Part shown: positions 32,347 through 41,769 of the stretch, piece after piece
How positions within the stretch are numbered: the stretch's first letter is position 1
How the letters are laid out: each line of letters begins with the position of its first letter
Source: 0-14-0-80-60-11 sp049322355
GTDB taxonomy: Bacteria; Desulfobacterota; Desulfobaccia; Desulfobaccales; 0-14-0-80-60-11
DNA length: 64,000 bases
Direction of reading: 5' to 3'
NCBI GenBank assembly: GCA_049322355.1
Contig: JBMORG010000022.1
Coordinates: 62,001-126,000 of the forward strand
Made by a program: the position numbers and the translations under genes
Notes under the pieces: model-generated
Databases searched by the model: none
What the model was told of the DNA's origin: nothing
The model's input: the letters and a program-made list of their open reading frames with translations, nothing else

Positions 32347-33288
32347 GGAATATCACCACCTTTCGTTAGGCAATTACGCCTGAGGAGAACCGGGCCGGTC
32401 CTCCTCCCGTCATCAGAACGGTTGCTGTCGAATTACGATTCATGGCCTCGCAGCATATCAGCCCCCGAGTTTAACGTCCGGTGGCCGCCAACTGCGCCCC
32501 GGACGGCAGAGAATTCATTGGCCAGCAGGTCTCTGCACCTGCACCCGTTTAACCTCACGGACTCGGCCGCATTCTTAACCCTGTATCAGCTGCCCGCAGG
32601 GAATCGAACATCCCTACGCATACCGGGCGCCTGGTCTCATGCGGGGGAGAAACCAGGCAAGCCCGCCACCCATTATTAAGGGGGTGGGGGCTCGCAGCAA
32701 AAGGGGGCCCCAGCGATGGGACCCAATATCCGACCAGAAGCCTAAGCAGGAAATTCAGGTTTCAGGAGCTAAAGGGCTGTTACAGAGGGGTACCTGGAAA
32801 ACGGTTTTGGCATTAACGACCCTGGAAATTTATTCCGGGTTCGTCCCTATAAAGGACTTTCAAGGCAGTTACGGTTAGATAAGTCTCACGCACGTCAGAG
32901 GAGTATTTCGGCCCAAATTTCAACGATGGCCGACCGATAAGGGTTTGAGTAGGACAGTCATTTTAAGAACCCAGTTTGGGTCGATCTATGGCCTTGTTTG
33001 TGGTCGTAAAACTTTCCACGATATGGAAGTCGACTTTGAAGATATGATAACTATCTAGAATAGTTATTGTTTTAATAAAGACCGCGCATATAGGGCAGTG
33101 ATCAAAACTTATGGAAGTTGCTTTTCTGCTTCCCGGCCTCATAAATTGAAATCGCAGGTGTTTATTAGTAAAAAAGCCAGGGACAAGCAAAGGAGATGGA
33201 AGTTCATAGGTCTGTAAGGCGTAACCAGCTGTAATCTTTTATTGATTGCCAGCTCTAAGCGGAAAATCTTCTAATAATCCTTGGTTCG
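32347..33288. other. 940-base spacer without a supported gene
   Basis: Several short frames exist on both strands, but none has a ribosome site, family motif or convincing composition. Near 32597-32617 the minus strand contains a T-arm-like sequence (stem aggga/tccct around a TTCGA-containing loop), but the loop is 8 bases and no cloverleaf can be built around it. The right half becomes AT-rich towards 33250. Confidence 0.35.
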
Positions 33289-33648
33289 TTACTTCAACGG
33301 AAAGAACACGAGCACTAATAGCAATGAGACAATCATCCTTAAGACAATAAGCGGCAGACCCACCTTCAGAAAATCATTGAAGCGGTAACCGCCGAGACCG
33401 AGAACCAGGGTTTTCACCGGCGAGGCCACTGGGGTGGCACAGGCCGTGGAGGCTCCAATAGCCACGGTTATAAGCAGCGGGTAAGGTGAGATTCCCAAAA
33501 TCTTGGCTGAACCCAGGGCAATGGGGGCCACCAGCAATGCGGTGGCGGTATTGGAAATCATTTGGCTCAGCAATGAAGTAATAAAAAAGAGGCCGACCTG
33601 ACGGGAGAGAATTTTAGTTACAGTATAAGTTCTCTGATTAAAAGCCAT
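33289..33648 (-). pseudogene. C-terminal remnant of an SLC13/CitT-type permease
   Basis: 119 residues matching only the last two or three membrane segments of an SLC13-type anion permease: MISNTATALLVAPIALGSAK, ILGISPYPLLITVAIGASTA, ATPVASPVKTLV and the GGYRFNDFLKVGLPL motif before the last helix. Complete proteins are four to five times longer. The frame begins abruptly next to the divergent TMTC-like gene, so the N-terminal part has been lost at a rearrangement point. Confidence 0.7.
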
Positions 33649-33669
33649 ACGGCTCCCATTGGATGGCCT

Positions 33670-35328
33670 TTGCCTGAGATGGGGCCATGTGGTAGACTTC
33701 AGAGAGTGGACACCAGTACAATTACAGGGTTCCTCCGCACTAAGAGCAGCTTGCGACTACTCATCTGCCTGCTGTTGGCGGGAGCGACCTTATTGCCCTA
33801 CGTACAAGTCAAGGACCATGGCTTTATTACCCTTGATGACGACATGTACGTCACTGAGAATCCCATGGTCCGGGCCGGACTCACCTGGCCAGGAGTGAAA
33901 TGGGCTTTCACCGCCCAGCAAGCTTCCAACTGGCACCCCTTAACCTGGCTCTCCCACATGTTGGACTCCAAGTTGTACGGCCTTAATCCCGCGGGCCACC
34001 ATCTCACCAACATAGGTTTCCATCTCGCCGATACGCTCCTACTTTTCCTGTTCTGGACCAGGGTGACCGGCGCCCTCTGGCCCAGCGCTTTGGTAGCAGC
34101 TCTGTTTGCCCTGCACCCGTTGCACGTGGAGTCTGTGGCCTGGGTGGCAGAAAGAAAGGACGTATTGAGCACCTTCTTTTGGCTGGCCACCATGGGGGCT
34201 TACGCCTGGTACGCGTCAGCGCCCTCGGTCAAGCGCTATCTACCCGTGGTGCTTCTATTCACCCTTGGGCTCCTGGCCAAACCCATGCTGGTTACTTTGC
34301 CTCTGGTGCTACTCCTCTTGGACTACTGGCCACTGGGTCGCACCGCCGACCCGGCACCGCTTCCGGATGGTGTCGCTGGGAGCGCTCCACCGCTGGGGCC
34401 GCCCAAGAAGGTTTACTGGCAGCTAATCAGGGAAAAAGTCCCTTTGTTCGCTCTGGCCTCCATCTCCTGCCTGATTACCATGCGGGTGCAAATGGGCAGC
34501 GGCGCGGTGATGCCCCTGGACATCCGGCCACTGGATGCCCGGATCGCCAGCGCTTTGGTGGCCTATGTCAAGTATCTGGTAAAAATGTTTTGGCCTTACC
34601 CCATGATCTTTTTTTATCCCCTGGCTCCGGTGCCCTGGTGGGAGGCGGTATGGGCCGGCCTGGCCCTGATATGCTTGTCGGTTTTCCTGCTCCATGGGGC
34701 TCGACGCCATCCTTACCTGGCAGTGGGCTGGCTCTGGTACCTGGGCACTCTAGTGCCGGTAATCGGCCTGGTTCAGGTGGGTGGGCAGGCCATGGCAGAT
34801 CGCTATACCTATGTGCCGTTTATTGGCCTGTTTATAATCATCGCCTGGGGGATATCGGAGGTTACTGCCAGCTGGCGGCACCGGAAAATCTTGCTGTCAA
34901 CCAGCGCGGCGGCGGTGCTTCTGGCCTGTCTGCTATCTTCCTGGGGACAGGTAAGCTACTGGCGGAACTCCGAAACTCTCTTCACTCATGCCATTCGCAT
35001 TAACCCCAATAACTATATGGCCTATCACCACCTGGGCATGGAGTTGGTGAACCAAGGCAAGCTGGACCAGGCCATGGCCATGTATAGAAAGACCCTGGCC
35101 ATAGCCCCTGCCTATCCCCCCGCTTACAACAACCTGGCCCTGGTTTATGCAAGACAGGGAAAGTTTGAAGAAGCGGTGCCTCTCTTCAAGAAAGCCATCC
35201 AGCTCAACCCCTATGATGCCGTTTTTTACCGCAATCTGGCTCTGGCCTATCGCCGACAGGGGAAAAAATCAGAGGCCGAGGCGGTGATGGAACAGTTATG
35301 GCGGCTGACTGGGAGAAAGACCAGGTAA
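33670..35328 (+). CDS. TMTC-like membrane protein with C-terminal TPR repeats
   Basis: A protein of up to 552 residues with about ten membrane helices followed by tetratricopeptide repeats (from about residue 447: NNYMAYHHLGMELVNQGKLD, YPPAYNNLALVYARQGKFEE and DAVFYRNLALAYRRQGKKSE). The first part has TLDDDMYVTENPMV, SNWHPLTWLSHMLD and HPLHVESVAWVAERKDVLS, hallmarks of TMTC/O-mannosyltransferase-like GT-C proteins. It may glycosylate exported proteins; the repeat exoprotein next door is a possible client. The start is uncertain (TTG 33670, ATG 33679 or GTG 33709). Confidence 0.8.
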   Translation: MPEMGPCGRLQRVDTSTITGFLRTKSSLRLLICLLLAGATLLPYVQVKDHGFITLDDDMYVTENPMVRAGLTWPGVKWAFTAQQASNWHPLTWLSHMLDSKLYGLNPAGHHLTNIGFHLADTLLLFLFWTRVTGALWPSALVAALFALHPLHVESVAWVAERKDVLSTFFWLATMGAYAWYASAPSVKRYLPVVLLFTLGLLAKPMLVTLPLVLLLLDYWPLGRTADPAPLPDGVAGSAPPLGPPKKVYWQLIREKVPLFALASISCLITMRVQMGSGAVMPLDIRPLDARIASALVAYVKYLVKMFWPYPMIFFYPLAPVPWWEAVWAGLALICLSVFLLHGARRHPYLAVGWLWYLGTLVPVIGLVQVGGQAMADRYTYVPFIGLFIIIAWGISEVTASWRHRKILLSTSAAAVLLACLLSSWGQVSYWRNSETLFTHAIRINPNNYMAYHHLGMELVNQGKLDQAMAMYRKTLAIAPAYPPAYNNLALVYARQGKFEEAVPLFKKAIQLNPYDAVFYRNLALAYRRQGKKSEAEAVMEQLWRLTGRKTR

Positions 35329-35354
35329 CTAACGAGCTGCCTGATTTTGGGAGA

Positions 35355-35392
35355 TAAAAAGGCAGGGCCAGAAATGGCTCTGCCTTATTTTG
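35355..35392. terminator. bidirectional terminator between two convergent genes
   Basis: ggcagggcca and tggctctgcc form a stem of about 9-10 bp around a short loop at 35361-35384. It is followed by ttatttt on the plus strand and by ctttttat on the minus strand. It lies between the stops of the convergent TMTC-like and exoprotein genes and can serve both. Confidence 0.75.
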
Positions 35393-35409
35393 CCTCAAAA
35401 ACGCAACCA

Positions 35410-38400
35410 TCAGTTCTTGCTTTGCTTCCTTATCCGGCCCAGCAGTCCCAACCCCACCAGGCCACTTAGGAATAACCACACTGAGGCCGGCAAGGGCACC
35501 ACCCCCGGACCCAGATATCCGCCATCAGCCAGTTGAAAGGTTAAACCGTGCAAGTACTCATTTCCCGGCAGGGTGGCGTCATAGTAGAGGTTTAGGCCAT
35601 GGCCATAAATATTGGTGACAATGGGGCTGCCGAAAGTGAGGCCCAGGAGTTCTCCTACGTAAAGGGCACAAGCGGGGTCACCCTCCAGGGACAAAGTATT
35701 GTCAGGTGCCAATTCCAAGGCCCCCCAAGCGAAGTTGTTAATATAGCCCTCAGGGCACATCCCCATATCCAGGCCGGCCAGCTGTAACCTATGGTCACCC
35801 CCTCCAGCAAACTTGAGCAGAGCTGCGCTGGTGTTCCAGGAGGTGTTTTGGGTGCTCTGATTGATAAAATCGCCGGTGATGATAAAGGTGTCCCCTGCTC
35901 CACCCTGAAGGTAGCCGCTGGATTCCACCGTCAGGTTCTTGAAGGTCTGGGTAGCGGGGTCGCTGATGTAGGCCCCGGCGTTAATGAAGTTGCCGTTCCA
36001 GGTTACATTGGTTCCGGTGACCTTGACGCTGCCCTCGTTTTTGACCTCGCCGTTGAACACTGCCGGGGCGGCGATGGCGAGATTCCCCGTGGCATTGTTG
36101 GTGGTGGTGCCATTGACTGTGGCGGCGCCTCCCTTAAGCTCCATGGAACCACGGTTCTCCAGTCCACCGGAGGTCAGGACGCCGCCTTCCTGGGTAAGAC
36201 TCCCAAGATTATTGACCGAGATTTTTCCGGCTTCAAAGGAGCCCCCGGTCTGGGTAAATCTGCCGGTGCCATCATAGCCGATGTGCATCGTGGCGCTAAC
36301 CGCCAGGTTGCCGCCGCTTAGATTGTAGGTGCCGCTGCTGCCGGGGGCCAGGCCCAGGTAGAAGGAAGCGGGCTCCGTTTGGGTGCCACCGGTCATCGCA
36401 TGGGTGCCACCAATCTGGGTAAACGTTCCCTTGCCGTAATAGCCGATATATTCATTGCCGGCAACCGACAGGTTCCCGGTATTGCTGAGATGATAAGTGC
36501 CACTGCTGCCGGCTTGAAGGCCCAGACCGAAATCGTTTCCCACTTTGTTGCTCCCGCCGCTATGGGAGAAACTGCCGCTCCCGCCGACGCCGACGGCCTC
36601 ATCAAAGTTGGCCGTCAGGCTGCCATCCTTCAAGTCATAAGTACCGCTGCCCCCGGAATTATAGCCCAGCCAGAGACTTTGTCCCGTTACCGCATGGGTG
36701 CCGCCGGTCTGAATAAAGGTGCCGTTGCCGTTGTAGCCAATGGCCTCCACCGCTTTGCACTCCAAACTGCCGCCGCTCAGGTTGTAGGTGCCACTGCCGC
36801 CGGCATCCCCTCCCAGGTCAAGTTCTTTGGCCACCGTATGAGTTCCCCCGGCCTGGATAAACGTGCCACTACCGTTGAAGCCGATATACTCCCTGCCGGA
36901 AACCGCCAGGTTGCCGCTGGCACTCAGATTATAAGTCCCGCTGCTGCCAAGGTTTTCTCCCAAATAGAGAACATCTCCCACTGTATGAGTGCCACCACTA
37001 TGCATAAACGTGCCGCTGCCGCTGACACCGACCCCCACATCCAAGGCAACCGCCAGGCTGCCGCCCCTCAAATCGTAAGTCCCGCTGCTGCCAGAGTTAT
37101 AGCCCAGCCAGAGGCTGGAGTTTGTCACCGTATGGGTGCCGCCGCCCTGAACAAACGTGCCGCTGCCGTTGACCCCGATACCCTCTACATCTTTACACTC
37201 CAGGCTGCCGCCGTTCAAGTTATAGCCCCCGCTGCCGCCGGCGTTCTCGCCCAGCCGGAGTTCACCATCTACCATATGGTTGCCGGCATCCTGGTTAAAT
37301 GTGCCGCTGCCGTCGCAGCCGATGATCTCCCTAAAGTCCACCGTCAGGCTGCCGCCGCTCAGGTTGTAAGTGCCGGTGCTGCCAGCAGAACTGCCAATCT
37401 CCAGTCGAAAGCTCTCATTGGTGCCGCCAGTTTGGATAAAATGTCCTTTTCCATATCCGCCAATATATTGGTAATCAGCCCTGAGAAGCCCGTCAGTCAA
37501 GTTGTAAGTGCCTGTGCTCCCAGTAGAACTGCCAATCTCCAGAAAAGTGCTGTTACAGGTGCCGCCGGTTTGGGTGAAGACTCCGGTACCCTCATCCCCA
37601 ACCACCAGGTAGTAGGGCGAGAGGACGCCTGTGTCACTTAATTCATAAGTACCGGTGCCGGAGGAGGTGCCCAAGTGGACGAAACTTTCTACGAAAACAT
37701 TCCCGCCACTCTGCTTGAAAAGGCCTGTGCCCTTATCGCCGATCGTGGCGTTAGAAAAGTTGGCGTCACCGGCTTGAAGCTCATAAATACCGCTGCCAGT
37801 GGCGGTACTGCCCAGGATAAGGCTATCAACATCAATATTCCCGCCACTCTGCTTGAAAAGGCCTGTACCTTCATTGCCAACGGTGGCGAGAAAAAGGTTG
37901 GCATTACCGGCTTGAAGCTCATAGGTACCCCCGGAGGAAATGATCAGGCTCGATGTACTGGTATGGGTACCACCGGACTGGAGGAATTTGCTGGTTGGAC
38001 TCCCGATAATTTCATAAGCGGCCGCCAGGCTACCGTCTCGTAACTCATAGGTGCCGGAGGCGAGGGGCCCTAACGCCAAGAAGAGGAAACCTGTCTGACA
38101 AGTGCCCCCGGTCTGGACAAAAACCCCGGTGGAGTCTTGAGACAATCCCAGAATCATGGTATCAGACCCAAGCTGGCCGTCTCTGAGCTCATAGCCGCCC
38201 AGGGAGTCGGCATTCATTCCGAGATACAGGCTCTCCTGCACGGTGTGGCTGCCGCCGGCTTGATGAAAAATTCCGGTCCCGCCAAAACCGATTTGCTCCC
38301 GTTTGACTTCCAGGTTGCCGGCATAAAGGTCATATCCTCCTGAGCCCCCGACGGACATGCCCATAATTAAATTCTCGTGAACCTTGTGGGTGCCGCCGGT

Positions 38401-40632
38401 TTGGGTGAACATCCCAAAGCCTTGCTCCCCTAAATGGACTTCCGCGGCTTCCAGGCTGCCGCTGCCCCCTAATAAATAGTAGCCCTCGCCGCCGGTCTTC
38501 TGTCCTAGAACCAGAGTCAGGTCTGCTTTATGGCTGCCTCCGCTCTGGGTAAACAGGCCCAAACCTTCAATCCCGACAGCTACGGAGCCCGTGTGCAGTT
38601 TTCCGTCGATAAAGTCGTAAGTGCTGCTCCCGCCGGCGGTTTTCCCAAGCATTAATGCGGTGAAAGAGGCGGAACCGCCGCTTTGATTGAAGGCGGAGAA
38701 ATCGAAAGTGCCGCCGCTCTGCATAAAGATGCCGCCGGGATTGAGGTTTACGGTTGTGGCAGCGAGGGCGCCTCCCTGCAGGTCATAGCCGCCCTTGCTG
38801 CTGGTTTCCTCGGCCAGGGTGAGCGTCCCGGCTATCGTATGGGTGCCGCCAGTTTGGGTAATCACGCCAACTCCGGAGTAGCCCACCGACTCATCGCCGG
38901 CAACCTCCAGGGTCCCACCGGTTAGCTCATAGGTACCCTGCCCGGAGGCTGTGATCCCCAGGCGAAGGTTTGCCACCTTATGGGTGCCGTTGTTTTGGGA
39001 AAAAAACCCGAAACCTTCCACCCCGATATATTCTAAAGGGACTTCCAGGCTGCCGTTGCCGCTTAAGATGTAGCTCCCCTGGCTATCGGTATATCTCCCC
39101 AGGTATAGATAATCAGTCACCGTGTGGGTGCCGCCGCTTTGGATAAAAGCTCCCGTGCCGGAGACGCCGATAAGTTCATAACTGGCTCTTAGCCTGCCGC
39201 CGGTCAGTCCAAAGCCGCCCTGCCCGGAGGCTGCACTGCCCAACTCGAGTTGACCCACCTTATGGGTGCCGCCGCTTTGCGTAAAAATTCCTGCGCCATA
39301 ATTACCGACTACTTCGACACCGTTCACCTCCAGGTTGCCGCTGAGAAGTTCATAGGTCCCCAGGCTATTGACATCCTCAGTGCCTAGGCCCAGGTTGCCG
39401 TTCACTGTGTGGGTGCCGCCGCTTTGTTTAAATACTCCACCTCCGTAAAGGCCGATACCTTCAAAATCGGCTACCAGGCTGCCGCTGCCGCTTAACTCGT
39501 AGCTTCCCTGGCCAGAGGTTCCCCCGCCCAACTTCAGGTGATTTACCTTATGGGTGCCGCCGCTGTGCGTAAAGATTCCTACGCCCTCACAACCGACTAC
39601 TCCGACCCCATTCACTTCCAGGCTGCCATTGAGGAGTTCATAGCTTCCCTGACTATTGGGCTGTATGCCCAGATTCAAATTTCCATTCACTTTGTGGGTG
39701 CCGCCGCTTTGCTTAAAAATTCCGGTCCCGGCGCCCCCACAGAATTCGTTATTTACTTCCAGGCTGCCGCCGCTTAACTCATAGCTGCCGATGCCACTTT
39801 CCCCATTCCCCAGCTCCAAATAATTCCCCTTATGGGTGCCGCCGCTCTGCAAAAAAATTCCATTACCGTCTTTACCGATAAATTCTTCATTAAATTCCAA
39901 AATGCCGCTGCCGCTTAACTCATAGCCGCCGATACCACCTTCGGCTACCCCCAGTATGAGTTGACCATTTACTTTATGGCTGCCGCCGCTGTGCGTAAAA
40001 ACTCCGGTGCCAGAGAAGCCACAGGCTTCGTTATTTACTTCGAGGCTGCCGCCGCTTAAGATATAACCTCCGGTAACCGAAGGGTAATCTGCTATACGAA
40101 GCTCTGTGATAATCTGTGCAGTCCCACCCTTTTGGCTAAGATTTCCCAATCCAAAGCCGCCTATTTCAGCAACCTCTGCTACAAGAACGCCGTCGTCTAG
40201 CAAATAGGTGCCGGTGCCCGAAGCTGTAACCCCTAACCAAACCTCCTTGAAATATGCTGATCCGCCAGTCTGGGAAAATATTCCTTCTCCCGAATCACCG
40301 ATATTGGAGTGGTCGTTCCCGTTAACGGTAAGGGTTCCACCTCGAAGTTCATAACCACCAACTGCTCCTGTTGTTGTTCCTAAAACTAACACGCCCACCG
40401 TATTGGTATAGTAGTTGGGATGGATAAGAACCCCCTCAGAAGTGTTACCGATGTGTTCCACGTCATAGGTAATATCAGAGTTAAGGGTATATGGGCTGTT
40501 TCCCAGATTCTCGTCCACAATCAGATACGTAGTGGCCGGTGCTAAGTCCGGGGACAGAGCCATTGCCAGCCCCAGAGCCAGCATCGATAACTTCAACCCT
40601 CGCCATCCCTTCTTGGTCTGCGTTGTATTCAT
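35410..40632 (-). CDS. giant VPLPA-CTERM repeat exoprotein
   Basis: A 1740-residue secreted protein. ATG at 40632 follows gggaggatgtc. It has an N-terminal signal peptide (LKLSMLALGLAMALSPDLAPA), about 30 tandem repeats of 45-50 residues built on GSGTYNLSGGSL, IGYNGNGTFIQTGGTH and LWLGYNSG, then a non-repeat domain and the sorting tail VPLPASVWLFLSGLVGLGLL followed by basic residues. The repeats resemble passenger-associated beta-helix repeats. The tail is cut by an exosortase and the protein is probably displayed in an extracellular matrix. A c-di-GMP-type riboswitch lies in its leader. Confidence 0.85.
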   Translation of the reverse strand: MNTTQTKKGWRGLKLSMLALGLAMALSPDLAPATTYLIVDENLGNSPYTLNSDITYDVEHIGNTSEGVLIHPNYYTNTVGVLVLGTTTGAVGGYELRGGTLTVNGNDHSNIGDSGEGIFSQTGGSAYFKEVWLGVTASGTGTYLLDDGVLVAEVAEIGGFGLGNLSQKGGTAQIITELRIADYPSVTGGYILSGGSLEVNNEACGFSGTGVFTHSGGSHKVNGQLILGVAEGGIGGYELSGSGILEFNEEFIGKDGNGIFLQSGGTHKGNYLELGNGESGIGSYELSGGSLEVNNEFCGGAGTGIFKQSGGTHKVNGNLNLGIQPNSQGSYELLNGSLEVNGVGVVGCEGVGIFTHSGGTHKVNHLKLGGGTSGQGSYELSGSGSLVADFEGIGLYGGGVFKQSGGTHTVNGNLGLGTEDVNSLGTYELLSGNLEVNGVEVVGNYGAGIFTQSGGTHKVGQLELGSAASGQGGFGLTGGRLRASYELIGVSGTGAFIQSGGTHTVTDYLYLGRYTDSQGSYILSGNGSLEVPLEYIGVEGFGFFSQNNGTHKVANLRLGITASGQGTYELTGGTLEVAGDESVGYSGVGVITQTGGTHTIAGTLTLAEETSSKGGYDLQGGALAATTVNLNPGGIFMQSGGTFDFSAFNQSGGSASFTALMLGKTAGGSSTYDFIDGKLHTGSVAVGIEGLGLFTQSGGSHKADLTLVLGQKTGGEGYYLLGGSGSLEAAEVHLGEQGFGMFTQTGGTHKVHENLIMGMSVGGSGGYDLYAGNLEVKREQIGFGGTGIFHQAGGSHTVQESLYLGMNADSLGGYELRDGQLGSDTMILGLSQDSTGVFVQTGGTCQTGFLFLALGPLASGTYELRDGSLAAAYEIIGSPTSKFLQSGGTHTSTSSLIISSGGTYELQAGNANLFLATVGNEGTGLFKQSGGNIDVDSLILGSTATGSGIYELQAGDANFSNATIGDKGTGLFKQSGGNVFVESFVHLGTSSGTGTYELSDTGVLSPYYLVVGDEGTGVFTQTGGTCNSTFLEIGSSTGSTGTYNLTDGLLRADYQYIGGYGKGHFIQTGGTNESFRLEIGSSAGSTGTYNLSGGSLTVDFREIIGCDGSGTFNQDAGNHMVDGELRLGENAGGSGGYNLNGGSLECKDVEGIGVNGSGTFVQGGGTHTVTNSSLWLGYNSGSSGTYDLRGGSLAVALDVGVGVSGSGTFMHSGGTHTVGDVLYLGENLGSSGTYNLSASGNLAVSGREYIGFNGSGTFIQAGGTHTVAKELDLGGDAGGSGTYNLSGGSLECKAVEAIGYNGNGTFIQTGGTHAVTGQSLWLGYNSGGSGTYDLKDGSLTANFDEAVGVGGSGSFSHSGGSNKVGNDFGLGLQAGSSGTYHLSNTGNLSVAGNEYIGYYGKGTFTQIGGTHAMTGGTQTEPASFYLGLAPGSSGTYNLSGGNLAVSATMHIGYDGTGRFTQTGGSFEAGKISVNNLGSLTQEGGVLTSGGLENRGSMELKGGAATVNGTTTNNATGNLAIAAPAVFNGEVKNEGSVKVTGTNVTWNGNFINAGAYISDPATQTFKNLTVESSGYLQGGAGDTFIITGDFINQSTQNTSWNTSAALLKFAGGGDHRLQLAGLDMGMCPEGYINNFAWGALELAPDNTLSLEGDPACALYVGELLGLTFGSPIVTNIYGHGLNLYYDATLPGNEYLHGLTFQLADGGYLGPGVVPLPASVWLFLSGLVGLGLLGRIRKQSKN

Positions 40633-40900
40633 GACATCCTCCCGACGTGTCCGTTTGACCACGTGCAATTCGTCAAGATGTGTCTATCTCATCCCCACCA
40701 AGTAGCGCCGGATTGAAGCTCAAAGCATGTCACCATAGTCTGCGACTCCTTCCGGGTGCATCTTTAGACTGCGCTTCCGCAAGGCTTTGGCTTGCAGCAG
40801 GAAAGGGGGATCATGAGCGAGGTACTTCAGATAAGAAAAAACCGGTAACCATGCCGATTTTTGCAAAGAGAGAATTGACCTAGTCATTGTCGTATCTCCC

Positions 40901-41003
40901 TAAAAACACAAACCGGACTGCCCTTTCAGGCAGCCCGGCTGTCTTCATCCTACTAGACCCGTGGCTTTCCGTCTCCGCCTCACGACGGGTTTGGCTTTTT
41001 CTG
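40901..41003 (-). promoter_or_regulatory. GEMM (c-di-GMP class I) riboswitch with overlapping terminator
   Basis: On the minus strand, immediately after the promoter, comes gccaaacccgtc with a GTGA tetraloop closing the first helix, then gacggaaagccacgggtcta and agacagccggg. This is the GEMM-I pattern (CAAACC, GACGCAAAGCC, CGGGTCT...AGACAGCCGGG). Then ccgggctgcc pairs with gggcagtccgg and is followed by tttgtgttttt, a terminator that shares bases with the closing helix. I infer an ON switch: ligand stabilises the aptamer and blocks the terminator. The leader to the exoprotein gene is about 370 bases. Confidence 0.78.
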
Positions 41004-41009
41004 TGATTA

Positions 41010-41039
41010 ATTACAAACATAAATTACAAGTTATGTCAA
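41010..41039 (-). promoter_or_regulatory. sigma-70-type promoter for the exoprotein leader
   Basis: On the minus strand TTGACA (41039-41034) and TGTAAT (41015-41010) are 18 bases apart in AT-rich DNA. The predicted start of transcription falls at about 41003, exactly at the 5' edge of the riboswitch aptamer. Confidence 0.6.
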
Positions 41040-41225
41040 TATACATTAATTTCGTATAGTTATAATTTATTCCAAAGATATACGCCCCACTGTCAAGTGA
41101 GCTATAGTGCGTTTATATGGGAGATTAGGCTGTTTTCCTCAATCCTTTTATCCTTCCGGAACTGGAGATAAGGTCCTCTCGATCAACATAAGGAACCTCG
41201 CTCGCTGCCAAACATCTTGCCAGGG

Positions 41226-41282
41226 TCGACAGTTATCACCAGACGGAAGAAAATTTCGGATATGATCCGAATATAGAAGGCG
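41226..41282. repeat. left copy of a 57-base direct repeat flanking the ALDH-family gene
   Basis: Contains gacagttatcaccagac, aaatttc and tgatccgaatat in the same order and spacing as the copy at 43007-43064. The two lie about 1.78 kb apart, in the same orientation, on either side of the ALDH-family gene. On the minus strand both copies can be read as IRI...LVITV-like peptide, so they may be remains of one coding sequence. Confidence 0.5.
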
Positions 41283-41769
41283 CTAAGGTCAACGATAAGG
41301 TTTTTGAAAATAGAAGCAGATATCAGCGCTTCAATCCTTGGGGAGATCAAGAAAGGGTTTACTGGGAACCAAGGTGCAGCCAACGCTAAATATTCAACTG
41401 GCTTGGCAGCCAATTACTTGCTCCTAAAAATCTATCCGTTCCAGTGCGTCTCCAGAATTAGGGAGAACGGCCGAGACTACTGCCAGCATTTACGACCCAT
41501 GGTTGATATTTTCGGTAGAAGAGATATAGTGTAAAAAAATGATTTCGGGGATACCATCGATAAGCACCCAGTTGCTTAGGAGACCAATGCCCCTTTTTAG
41601 AAGGGGTGCCGGATTCAATATAAGTTTAAATTTTTCAATTAAATTGCCGCTTGGTGATCATCTGCATTTCTCGGGTTCCCGGTTGCCGCGGGACCGATTC
41701 ATAGGATTCGATAGAAGTCAAACCTTCCCGTAACCCATTTCTCAAGCTGGCACAGATGATGGAATTGAT

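Noticed and set aside
32585..32665. Possible tRNA on the minus strand around a T-arm-like sequence
   Set aside because: The loop is 8 bases and D and anticodon arms cannot be drawn; not called as a tRNA gene.
36379..37641. 420-codon plus-strand frame opposite the exoprotein
   Set aside because: Repetitive only because the exoprotein gene is repetitive; no signal sequence, family or ribosome site.
35900..40300. Regular repeats of about 140 bases that might suggest a CRISPR array
   Set aside because: The repeats are translated, degenerate at third positions and encode tandem protein repeats; there are no constant direct repeats with unique spacers. No CRISPR array is seen in the window.
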